This document shows, one piece after another, positions 48,573 through 59,889 of a stretch of DNA of 64,000 nt (the first letter of the stretch is position 1; each line of letters begins with the position of its first letter). The stretch comes from Rhododendron vialii (Eukaryota > Streptophyta > Magnoliopsida > Ericales > Ericaceae), in the NCBI RefSeq assembly GCF_030253575.1, contig NC_080562.1, positions 43,563,852-43,627,851 on the forward strand. Reading direction: 5' to 3'. The notes beneath the pieces were generated by a model, which saw nothing but the letters and a program-made list of their open reading frames with translations, searched no databases and was not told the origin of the DNA. A program made the position numbers and the translations under genes.

Positions 48573-49860
48573 TGTCACACCCCAAAATGAGAAGTGACCG
48601 GCCGTGAACCATAAGGTCAACTCATGGAACACGCAGCCTAAAATAAAATAAGTCGTCGATCAATAAATATTTTTTTGTTATTAAATAAATCTCAATCATA
48701 AGCATGGGGCACAAACATCCCATGAACCAAACAATCTCAAAAGATTCAAATATCTGACAAAATGTTTCAATTACGGAAACGATAAATAAAATACTAAATT
48801 ATGATGAGACACCCTAAGGAGGTCAAACAACAGGACACCGCAAGATACCGCCAGAGTCCTCCTAACTGCCCAACTTGCCTGAAAAAGAAGTTGGAATAAA
48901 TCCATCAGCTGACGAGCTCAGCAAGTAGTAAAGCATGTATACAGTTCTAAAACATGGCTAAAAATAGATTATCACGATAATATATTTTGGAATACGAAGG
49001 TGTGCATCAAACCAACAAATTTGGCCATAAATCATTTACCAATAAATCTCAATGGTGATCACAAACCAATCTCCAACAACAATGGGGAACCACAATCAAT
49101 ATCGATAGAACCAAATGCCAGTGAATAAATGTCTCATGATTGGATCCAATATCATATCCTAGAGTCACCACGAGTAGGCAGCCCGTGGAACTTTTCCCAA
49201 AGAACGACCCGGCAAAAGAAAGCCGTTGAGCATTAAAGTCACCGGCCTAACCCAGTCTCTTCTCTAATGGCCAGAGTCACCCGTACATAGAGGATTAATT
49301 TCCTTGGACTTTCCAAAAAAAATGTTCCCAACAATATTCACAAAGTTCTCACCAAAAAGATTATCAGAACAATAAGGGATTTCACCAAATATTTTACCGC
49401 ATGCCGATTTAAGTAACCAAATAAACAGTTACGAGTTTCCAATTCCAATCATAAAATCTTCTAAACAATAATTTAAGAGACACAGGGAAGTTCAAAAATA
49501 CGTAACATACTTAACCACTCACCTAGGTCCCCAAAGCTAATGTAAACGAACAACGCGAAACGAGTCTAACCTGAGCAAGGAATCATGTAGCACTATTATC
49601 ACCAACTGTACCCAATATAATATTACCTAAAGAAATGACGAGCTGCCCCAAAAATAATACCTAATCAAACCTAAGATTAGTTCAACCTGAAGCAAAACAA
49701 TACCGAAACCCAAATCTTTAATCTACGTCCAATTAATCCATTTCTACTGCCACCAATCCCCAAACTATACCCATACATCCATACAGGAACCCAAAGTTTT
49801 ACGATTGGTGCTACTGAACTTTGTAAAGCTAGAAACAGAAATTCATATTTTTTTCCTTTA
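48573..49860 (-). mobile_element. LTR-like fragment
   Basis: On the minus strand the unit ends ...GGGGTGTGACA at 48573, like many plant gypsy LTRs, and contains a TACTTGCTGAGCTCGTCAG stretch common in such LTRs. Its start is not defined and no target duplication was found. It lies where the 3' exons of the callose synthase pseudogene would be expected. Confidence 0.4.
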
Positions 49861-52159
49861 TATATTAACCCCACCAAACTAACTTGTAAAGCTAGAAACA
49901 AAAATCCATATTTTTAGTGAGATTACTCCTCCGTAGCTACCTTGAGCTGTATTTGTTGACTCAAGAATTTTAGTATGAACGTATTTAACATTTAAAGAAC
50001 AGAAGGCAACCATCAAGAGTAGATGAATACCATCTGGAAAGAATTCATGCCATGTATACTGAACACAGTGAATGCTCATTATATCTTTTGTTGCATTTGT
50101 CAAAGGTTTTATATGGGAAAACAAACGCAAAATGGGCCAAATGGCTAAAGAAGGACTACTCTGCACAACTGAATTTTAAATATGATTAGCGTTAAAGATG
50201 TGACAAGCACCTGGATATAGCTAAATGCGAATTTGGCACAGAGAAGTAGCACCCAAAAAAAGAGTATACCTGAAATTCGTAAACAAATATTCTTTCAAGC
50301 AAATAAAAAATGCACAATGGTAAAATTAGACAATCATAGTACTGTAGTAGATATTGTGTAGTCTTTTCCAAACTCACTTAATACGCGTGCATTGATGTTC
50401 ATGCATTCCCCTCCCTACATAAACTCTGGGCTTGAGAGATGATAACAAACTCATTCAAGAGACAAAATGTTGTTCATAGCTTGTTAATGAGAAAGCCACA
50501 AAAAACAGTATTTACACATGTTTGCACATACAAAAAGGGCCACAATGCTTAATTGACATAGCACAGTCATTGTGATAGAATAAGGATCCTAAGAGCTTGG
50601 ACACTAGGAATGTGGCTAAGAGTACCTTTAAGATGTTTGAGGATGTTAATGCAGAGTATATCAAATGCCCTATAAATAATCACCGAAAACGTGATGTTAA
50701 AAAGCAAAATGAACACCGCAATTAAGGCCCCAGCCACACCGTTAACAGAATTAGGAAACTGTAGTTCTTATTTGCGGATTGATTTTCCCACAATTCAAAC
50801 AGAGAAGTCAAATGTATCGAATGACGAAACTTTGCTATAATATATGTTGTTTTTCAAATAAACGAGTTTAATGGAGAAGAAAGAACTGACTGCAAGACTA
50901 AGAGACTTTCCTCGTTTATAAATTTAGCCTTATCACCCATTCATATCTGTCTACATTGGTACATGAGCCAGAGTATTCAAAGAAATCCAAGGTGAATGAG
51001 GAAAGAATAGTACCTCTGACCACCACAAAAGAAACCTTACAATATATGCCAATCTGAGTTCTCGATCCATCGTTGGAGCATTGGGAAAAAAAATAATGTT
51101 GCTGCTAGTAAATATGAAAGCAAAAATATTGCTGCAAGGATGATGTACAATGGAGGAATGCCCTTCACTTTATTTAGGAACCATAGCAAATCTTTACTTT
51201 TATCAGGGGCCACTTGGAACATATCCACATAGTAGAGGAGAAGAATGACACTCCAGGCCAGACTAACAAGTATTTTGAGAATGTTTCTCATCACATCAGT
51301 GAACTTCCACCTATGATAGCCAGGAAAGTTCAAAATAAAGTCCAAAATCCCTGATATCCACATTGACACCAAAATGAGATTTCAGTAAGAACCATGTCTG
51401 AATACCAAGATATAGCGTACAAATTGGAAATGAAGAACAGCCAGGCAAGAATTTTTCATATCTACATAAGGATTAAGATGCCATTGCATAGCTCTATGCA
51501 ACATCATTGAACAAAAGCGGTAAAAATCAAGTACAATATGAGGCACACAAAGCAATGAATGACATCTTAAAAGGAGATTTTTTGTGCTACTTTAAGGCTT
51601 CCTTGATTAGTACTTAACAAAGTGAAAAGAAAAGGTTCGTCTATAGAAATACTGGCTTTGTCAACAATGTAATCATTTTCATGGCACAGGCTACCGTTAG
51701 TATTTGAATAACATTCAATGAAAACCACAACAGCTAGCAAATAAGAATATCATAATTTGAAGGAAGCGAAGAAATGCTGTCATTATAAAAATACTGGAAA
51801 GGCTGTACAAGGCATCCTTCTGAAAAATATCTAATGGAGAAATATTTTTTCATGCAATGATAACCATTACCTGCAATACAACAGTTCAAAAAATTAGTTT
51901 CTGACTAAAATTAGGATTAAAAGACATTGTCTACCCCTTTACTGTTCTATTGCAAGAGAATACCTATAGAGCTAGCACGTACAATGCCTACAAACGATCA
52001 AAACTTCTGAAGATGAGCCAGAATGATCACGTCTCAATGAAATGTGATTTTCCCATTCTATCTAGGAGTTGTTTCTCTTACTTGGCATAAACAACTAATG
52101 ACGCAGAAATCCAATACAATGTACAATTAAAGTCGTAATGTGTGCTTAGGCTATAAAAG

Positions 52160-52790
52160 CAACGTTTCGGAGGCGAAAGCGCAAGGCGAGGCGCTTGACT
52201 CTCAATGGGGCGAGGCGTATGCCCCGAGGCATTGAGGCGTAAGCCTTTTGATTTTCTATTTTTTAAATAATTAAATTAATAAAATAACTTTAAAATACCA
52301 AAAAAAAATGTGCAGTTTATGAAAGATAGATTAATACAAAAAGATAGCATATCAGTTAATGACTTATTATTACCTTATCAGTTAATAACTAATAACTAAT
52401 TGAGAAACCCTATAACATCAAGTTGTTAACTTTTTATCTTATTAGCTATTAACAGAGCATATCAGTTCGCCACTTAGTAAAGGAAAACAGAGCACAACTA
52501 TTTAAAGAAAAATAGAGCCCGACTGTAGATGAAGGTCAACTTCAATAAGACAGCAAAGAGATAGGGTTAGAATTAGGAAATTGCCAAAATTAGATTAGGA
52601 AAATTTCTCTCCTAAGGCTTACGCCTCACCTATTGGGGCGTAAAAGGCAACTAAGGCGTATGCCTCAATGTGCCTAAGGAAATTAGGCAAATGCCTTTGT
52701 GGTTCACCGTCCAAATTTTTAAGCCCTGAGGCATTGCCTCATTGCCCTAACACCCCAAGGCGAGCCTAAAAAACGCCTTTGAAAACATTG
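52160..52790. mobile_element. hAT-type MITE in the left palindrome arm, 8-bp duplication
   Basis: Starts CAACGTTTCGGAGGCG and ends as the inverse of CAATGTTTTCAAAGGCG. Flanks are TATAAAAG (52152-52159) and TATAGAAG (52791-52798), while the right arm keeps the empty site TATAGAAG. 631 bp, rich in AGGCG/CGCCT words, non-coding. The empty partner site proves insertion and exact borders. Confidence 0.9.
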
Positions 52791-53489
52791 TATAGAAGTG
52801 CGTGATTCATGCCATGTGTTGATTTGAAAATTTACTATCGTCACGCATAGGCCAATCTAGTGACAAGCAATCAGTGAACCTAGAAAACATAAAATAGAAT
52901 TGTATTGCATAGTATAAGAAGCCGAAGTACCCGTCATAATCTTTGTTAATGAACTTCAAATTTGTTTTATTTAACTCATTACATACTAGAAATATTCATT
53001 AAGATTGTCATAGTTACAACAATCCGCATGAGAAGCTTTTTCACCTTTACTCTTATCGGCTTCGTAGAATATCATAACCACCATTTAGTTTCAAAGAAGA
53101 AAAAGACAAGCCTTACAATAGGGTTGCAAAGGGAGTACCTTCTTGATTACTAGGTAAAAGGGTGATATAACTTTCTGCAAGAAAGACTCGTCATCTCCTA
53201 CCTATAAAGCCTTAATGTTTTCTCCAACTAATAAATCATGAAGCTCATTTGCCATCAGCACACATGTCAAGATATTGGTAAATCATCGCAAGATGGAATG
53301 AAGATCAAATCTACACTGATGAATGAACTACTCACATTGTGAAAGATGTAGCATAGACATTCAGGCATATATCGAACATTGGCTGCTTCACCCGAAATAA
53401 GAAGATTGACTCCCCTATTAATGCATATCTATTATATGCAGAAATATACACAATGTCTTGTGCATAACTTTACCTATGTTTTTTATCAG

Positions 53490-53600
53490 CTAAAGGTTGC
53501 TATGGCTATACTAAAGAAGACACATGATTTAAAAAGACCATTTTCATTAGCATGGGAGTTGGATCTTCCAGATTTTCTTGAGGCCGTGTTTGGGTTTCAG
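53490..53600 (+). pseudogene. Callose synthase N-terminal exon, inverted relative to the rest
   Basis: A clean 37-codon exon between TTTTATCAG and CAG|GTATGC, reading LKVAMAILKKTHDLK to DLPDFLEAVFGFQ. It is followed by a short intron and the start of the KDNV exon at 53705, which is cut at 53716 by the palindrome loop. A decayed inverse copy lies at about 53937-53830. Confidence 0.75.
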
Positions 53601-53749
53601 GTATGCATCATCGTTAATCTAGACACTCAAATGTCAATTTTGTAAAGTCATAGTGTTATTTCTGAGAAGTAACAAATGTCTTGGGTTGGTTTTTGTACGT
53701 ACAGAAAGACAATGTCAAGAAGAAGAATTAGATGCTCCCTCTGATTCTG

Positions 53750-55030
53750 GACATTGTCTTTCTGTACATACAAAAATAAACCCAAAACATTTGTTACTCC
53801 TCAGAAATAACACGCCCCAAGAAGAAAATCAAAAAGATCCAACTCCCCTGCTAATGGAGATGGCCTTTTTAAATCATGAGTCTACTTTAATACAGTTACA
53901 GTGACCTTTACCTAATAAAAACAAACACAGGTAAACTTATGCATAAGACAATGTGTATATTTCTGCGTATAATAGATATGCATTAACAGGAGACTCGATT
54001 TTCTTATCTGGGATGAAGCAGCCAATGTTCAATATATATACCCGAAAGTCTATGCTCTACATCTTTCACAATTTCATTCATCAGTGTAGATTTGATCATC
54101 ATTCCATCTTGCAATGATTTATTGTTTCATACCAATATCTTGACATGAGTGCAAATGGCAAATGAGCTTCATGATTTGTTAGTTGGAGAAAACACTAAGG
54201 CTTTATGGGTAGGAGATAGACGAGTCTTTCTTACATAAAGTTATATCACCCCTTTACCAAGTAATCAAGAGGGTACTCTCTTCGTAACCCGGCTTGTCTT
54301 TTTCTTCTTCAAAACTAAATGGTGGTTATGATTCTCTACGAAGCCGAGAAGAGTAAAGGTGGAAAAACTGCTAATGCGGATTGGTGTAACTATGACGATC
54401 TTAATGAATATTTCTGGTATGTAATGAATTAATTAAAACAAATTCGAAGTTCATTAATAAAGATTATGACAAGTGTTTTGGCTTCTTATACTATGCAATA
54501 CAATTCTATTTTACGTTTTCCAGGTTCACTGATTGCTTGTCAGTAGATTGGCCTATGCATGACGATTGTGAATTTTCAAATCAACATGTGGCATGAATCA
54601 GGTACTTCTATATCCTAAGCACACGTTACGGCTTTAATTGTACATCGTATTAGATTTCTACGTTATTAGTTGTTTATGTCAAGGAAGATGAACAACTCCT
54701 AGAAAGAATGAAAGAATGGGAAAATCAAATTTCATTGCGACTTGATCATTCTGGCACGTCTTCAAAAGTTTTGATCGTTTGTGTACATTCTACATGTTGG
54801 CTCTACAGGTATTCTCTTGCAACAGAACTGTAAAGGGGAAGATAATGTCTTTTACTCCTAATTTCAGTAAACTAATATTTTGAACTGTTGTATTGTAGGC
54901 AATGATTATCATTGCATGGAAAAATATTTCTTAAATATTCTTTAGAAGGATGCCTTAGACAGCCTTTCCAGTATTTTTATAACGGCGTCATTTCTTCGCT
55001 TCCTTCAAAGTATGATATTCTTATTTACTG
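53750..55030 (+). pseudogene. Inverted partial duplicate of the callose synthase pseudogene (right arm)
   Basis: Plus-strand exon remnants: about 54150-54260 (MANELHDLLVGENTKALWVGD), 54343-54419 (KSKGGKTANADWCNYDDLNEYFW), 54525-54600 (FTDCLSVDWPMHDDCEFS), 54717-54809 (SFWHVFKSFDRL..FYMLALQ) and 54900-55012 (AMIIIAWK, SSIFITASFLRFLQ). Splice sites are often kept. The copy stops where an LTR fragment begins. It lacks all later callose synthase exons, which exist only on the left side. Confidence 0.82.
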
Positions 55031-57193
55031 TTCTCAAAGTTAAATTCAAAAGTTACAATCCTAGCTCGAGGCCCCAAGTTATCAAAATACCAAAATAGTA
55101 TTTTTACAATAATCATTCTTCCAAATACTTCTTTCAAATCAGATGCAGATGATCGCCTCTTTTATACCTTTAAAAGACATGATCAACAAGCACAACATGC
55201 AGGCCATGCCAACTTCCTTGCTTTGTACCTGAAAATAATAGGTTGAGCTACACTAGCCCAGTAGAGAAATTTATACTCAAGTTATATGAAAATGCGATGA
55301 AGCATGCACTAAGAGTGAATGGGATTTCAACAAATGAAAATGAGATACAAAGGGTTACCACAATGACTGACGGACTAAGACGGCGGGATTCTGGACGTCT
55401 TGAAGGTAACCCTAACCATTCCTACATTAACTAGAAGTAGCATTTAAACTCACATCAATCTAAACAACCTACGATAATTTCTCAACCATTTAATGACTCC
55501 TCGAATGAATGTCACAATTTACTTTCTCATTTCATACTTCGCCATCAAGCCTCTTTTCATAAAACTTTCCCTTTTGATTTTCAAAATAATTTAGAGAAAA
55601 CTCAAGACCATTATGGGTCAAGCTCTATTGATTCGAGCTGGAATGCCAAAATCCGTTGATTTGTACCCAAATATCGGATCCATTGATTCGCTCAAGAATA
55701 CCGGAGGATTTTCAATAAAAATCTTCTTTTCAAAATCCACAAAATCCAAAATCCTTTCTTTTCAAAAACCATGATGGGGTCGTTCATGTCTCTTTTTCAA
55801 CAATCACATTCTCAAGTAGCAAATAGTTCAAGAAAACAACATGTACTTCTGAAGTCAACCATAACACCCTTCATCTTACGAGACATTCAACGGTATTACC
55901 ACACCTTGCGTTACAGTGAATTCTCTCCACTTGGGTCCCCGCATTACCACACCTTACGTAGCGGAACTCTCTTGAGTCTCCGCATTACCACACCTTTCGT
56001 TGCGGGACTCCCCAATTCAAGTTCTCAATTCAAGCATACACACACACACCATCAATCGATATACAAGCAAACAGTATTCCCTAGTTCACATTTTTTCATT
56101 TATCATCATACAACACAATACAAACTTTGTAAACATATCACAATGTACATTGACAAATACTCATGTTCAAGTTATTCCTCTAAGTCTATCACGATATCCT
56201 TTGTCACGTACCGAATCCCATAACTATCTCTATGACGTAACGCCCGCTAGATTCTAAACTAGAATCTTATAAAACGAACGCCAAAGGACTTTAGAAGGAT
56301 CACCGAGATGAACCACGAGGATACGAGTTACCCTATTCTCATCTGGGCCATTAGGCCAGCCCCCATTGACCAACTACGTACCCCACGGTATACCTTATAA
56401 CCTACGATACTCGATAACCTCTCTACAATACATTTTCCAATTCACCAACCACCACTTCATGTCTTAGCACCTAATGTGTCTATATCATACATCACATCAT
56501 GCCACAATCGTTCCCAAGTACAATCAATCTCGTTAGATGCATTTCGACCAAGCGTTAACCAATTTACTATTCTTTCTTTACTAACGGGAGACCAACGAGA
56601 TGAGGGTAACTTAGATTAACCAAGGTATTCAATTAAACATGCTTGAAATAGGTTAGGAGGTGTCCAAAAGAGTTTAGAAGAGATCAGGGTTCAAAACGAT
56701 CGAGGTTACACAAAACAGCACAAAAGCTGTCCAGGGAGGGGAGGGATCGATCCCCCAAGTCATTGCTCAATCCCCCCATGACCAAGGATCGATCCCGGCA
56801 GCTGCTGGATCCGAGCAATGACTTGGGGGATCGATCCCCCTTGCATGGGGATCGATACCCACGCGATTTTGGGCGATTTTCTGCAGATTTTGACAGCTTT
56901 TCAAAGACACAAAAATTGACGATCCAAACTCGATTGAAGCACGAAATCAACTCATAAACACATAAAGTGAATAAGAAATCCCTACCCCGAAGTGTATATG
57001 CAAGGATCCAACCCAATTAAGCGAGCCCTAGCTCTGAAAGCTTGAACGAACCGAAATACGCCTCTCCACGCTTGATGCACCGAGATACGAACTCACAACC
57101 GCTAGAAGGTGGATTGGAGGTTGATCTTCATAGGTTTCGTGTTTCGTGTTTGTGGTGAGGATTTGTGCGGTGGAACAAGAGAGAGAGAGAGAG

Positions 57194-57228
<35 letters not shown>

Positions 57229-57439
57229 GGCGTGGGAGATGAGAGTGAGTGAGATGGGTTTTGTGATCCCCCCACCCCACATATATACTAGTACGTAGAC
57301 AAATTACACGTGCACCCCTTCAACTTACAATTCTATCATTCAAGCCTCAATTCACACAAACTCACAAATTTCTCTTTTATTCGATATCCTAGCATTTATA
57401 TAACCTTTAAATCATTTTCGTAAAATATGGGTCTCTACA
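55031..57439 (-). mobile_element. Truncated LTR of the same family as 10192-12816
   Basis: On the minus strand it starts TGTAGAGACCCATATTTT at 57439. It matches the PPR-gene LTR near its far end: 55231-55330 pairs with the inverse of 12580-12480 (for example GGTTGAGC..CCCAGTAGAGAA). The last part, with the expected GTGACA end, is missing at the junction with the callose synthase palindrome. It contains a cluster of GGATCGATCC motifs (56740-56860), a (GA)n/(G)31 run at 57178-57227 and a leader-like stretch. No coding sequence. Confidence 0.78.
56740..56860. repeat. GGATCGATCC palindromic motif cluster
   Basis: Four copies of GGATCGATCC (one as GGATCGATAC). Two of them are embedded in a longer inverted pair, GGGATCGATCCCCCAAG..CATTGCTC and its reverse complement. 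The cluster lies about 580-700 bp inside the LTR. Confidence 0.85.
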
Positions 57440-58842
57440 TAAGGAAAGAAAACCTGATGCTCAACAATTGAAAGGATTTCATTTTTCAATCCTTCGGCAG
57501 TTAGGGAATAAAACTCGAAATCAGTCATGTGCTTGTTATAATCTCGAAAAGTTGCTCGGAGAGCAATACGATGATGAACCCCAGGAAAAAGTAGCCTATG
57601 TATGAAAATAGAAGACACGAGCGGGACAATTTGATCCTGACACAGATGACCGCAAGATTTTGGAAGTAAAAAGTTTCTACACACCTCATCAGTATTGTAC
57701 TCATAGTTTCTCCCTCTCTTCTACCCAACCTATAGATCAGACCAAAGGAATAACAATCATTTGACAAAATAGCAGGAAGAGAGAAGGGAATTGTGAAAAG
57801 TGGCTTAGATCATGTAAAATTGGACCGTTATCTCCTCCAGCCTCTTTTGCGCCACCTTCCTCATATAAGCTGTTGGGAGGACCCTCAAGGCAGACATGGT
57901 AGAAGGGCTTTAATATTTATTCGGCCAAGAGACACTAAAGTATTGCAAAAGTAATGAAGAGAATCATGCAACCAAACTCCCCCCAAATTTTGGATTCCAA
58001 ATTTGACATACAAGAGAATAATTAATTGCAATATCTTAATATTCAGTTTATACAATCCCAGAGAAAACACGGCAGTATTCCTATGGCAGTGAATTCAGTA
58101 TGTGAAACTGACTCCATGAAAGCACGCATACACCTAAATAACAAAACTTTAAAAGAACTCAAACATTCACCATTCAGAAAGAGGAATTGCAACCGGACCT
58201 CAACTTCATCGTTCCATTTCCTTTTCTAATTTTCTTTTTTGCCAATAATAACTCTTGCTGTTCAAATCATGGTACCAATAACACATATAAAACTGCAATT
58301 TTGAAATGGGCTAAACAATTATGTGTGGATAGAAAAATCTTTCCTCCAATCAATCTATAGTCACAACCCAAGATCTTGTGCCATTTAGCATGGGTATCTT
58401 CAGAATCTGAAAATTGCAGTGAATCTTCTATTCTTGTTTTTCATGATCTTTTGGACCACAATCTTCGGATTCTCCCAAGATCTCCTTCACTCCAAGCCTA
58501 CAATGAATGGAGGTGTGGTACAATTGCAGAGGCTAAGCCTATTCGCGGCTTCTTCCTTTTGCGACTGTTTTGGATCTGCTTTAATTCAGTTTGGTGGCCT
58601 AATTCCATTTCTTAATCATGAATCTAACAAACTATCTGGCTTGATTTTGCCCCAGTAGGTTGCTGAGACTGCAGTAATACGGTTGAACAATTCCCTGCAC
58701 GATATTGACAATCAATTAGATATTTATCAAGCTGTGAACCAGTGTATTAACAACAGAGCAAATATAAAAATTCTGCATATGACTACTCATCAATAACTAT
58801 GAGGAACAGATTAGAATGAACAAAATATGTAATAAGCCCCAA

Positions 58843-58873
<31 letters not shown>

Positions 58874-59889
58874 AAGAAAAAAAGAAAGAACAGGAAATGT
58901 GTTGCTATGGAATATGCCAGAGAGATTCTCAAAGCTTCTTCTCATGCTTTGTTATTGTTTTCTGAGGGAACATGTTAGCTCATGCAAAATAGCCGGAACA
59001 GCCACAACATTGACAAAAGGTATCCAGATAACATTGCGATATTATTGCAACATTTATTGACTTGATTGTCCAATCATTCACTAACAGTTCATACGGATTC
59101 GGGCCCTGCCCAAGGCACTCACAAGCAAATTCAAACCCAACATCAGCTCATTAGCCAGGAAGACATGTCGATTTTTCAAAATAGTTTATGTAACTTCAAA
59201 AACTAAATGTTACAAGTAGCAAGTTTTCCTGAAGCATTTTTACTATCTGCATGCCTTAATTGAAAATGACACATCACCATGACAAATAGTTCAGGTTGAA
59301 TTTGCAAAAATTAATTCACCGAACTTGTTTGGGCAACCAACATTTCACTGACATCAACTGACCGAGCTATATATGAAAAAGGGTTTCACCAACTAATATT
59401 CCCCCACAACTCGGATAATTTTCAGTCAAAGTTATCCTGTTTCTGACCCCTAGGTGCACTCAAGCCTGTCATTAAGTTTTGAACGCAGAATAAGGAATAG
59501 AGGAGAGGGAAAAAACTATTCTGCATGTACTTGACTATTCTGTTTCTCATCTATTCTCTTTATGCACACGAATAAGCACCAATGGGCCCACAAAGACATG
59601 AAGTCAACTCAGGTTTGCAGTACCAATGCTAATACCAGTGCTAATGGGCAGATAAACACTTCAGCACCTATGTAGGACTTTTGCATAACTTTGTTGCATA
59701 TGCACGAAGACAGAATCACAAAGGGAATGGCATTATGGCACAACGATGCATATACAGAAACAAAACTTCATCAAGACACTGCATTATCCACAGCAATTAT
59801 CAAACAAATTCCATCAGCATGTAGTTTGGCACAGTTACAGCCACATGTTCCTAAGAAAAGTTTAAATGCACCTCGTATCAAAACAATTT
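57440..59889. other. Intergenic with unrecognised exon-like pieces
   Basis: No gene could be identified. On the minus strand 57730-57452 reads as one open stretch ending at CATCAG|GTTTTC, a plausible splice donor (..NYEYNTDEVCRNFLLPKSC.. to ..LKNEILSIVEHQ), and 57910-57805 reads GPPNSLYEEGGAKEAGG. I do not recognise the family. A TAG just after the likely acceptor, where the copy at 43.9 kb has TAT, suggests a dead exon unless the acceptor is the next AG. The rest, including a 21-base C run at 58843-58863, shows nothing; the part nearest 59890 is probably the mTERF 3' UTR. Confidence 0.4.

Larger units (their letters stand above)
50020..53761 (-). pseudogene. Callose synthase (GSL/CalS) pseudogene, 3' part and palindrome left arm
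   Basis: Exon remnants on the minus strand: 53761-53717 (KDNVQNQREHLILLL), about 53245-53130 (MANELHDLLVGEN, DDESFLQKVISPFYLVIKK), 53040-52965 (NYDNLNEYF then stop), 52880-52800 (FTDCLSLDWPMRDD), 52060-51960 (SFWLIFRSFDRL), 51880-51745 (SSIFIMTAFLRFLQ), 51366-51037 (LNFPGYHRWKFTDV to RWIENSDWHIL) and 50166-50027 ([10 protein letters not shown]). These follow the order of the N-terminal half and central membrane region of plant callose synthase, resembling the CalS6/7 kind. In-frame stops, a frameshift after ..DWHIL and the lack of the catalytic region show that it is dead. An N-terminal exon (53490-53600, ..DLPDFLEAVFGFQ) lies in the opposite direction within the same arm. Confidence 0.82.
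51737..55030. repeat. 3.3-kb palindrome made of callose synthase exons and introns
   Basis: The left arm, 51737-53716, and right arm, 53750-55030, are reverse complements around a 33-nt unique loop (53717-53749). Paired sites include GAAGTAACAAATG/CATTTGTTACTCC near the loop and GATATTCTTATT at the outer ends. Arm identity is roughly 88-90% by eye. The left arm is longer because a 631-bp MITE sits in it. Both arms hold the same callose synthase exons. Confidence 0.88.

Noticed and set aside
48573-49860. Complete LTR with a TGCCC target duplication
   Set aside because: The second TGCCC at about 49644 is not preceded by a CA end, so the borders cannot be supported; kept only as an LTR-like fragment.
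53653-53904. 83-codon plus frame across the palindrome centre
   Set aside because: It joins the two inverted arms through the loop; the coding signal is callose synthase exons read partly backwards.
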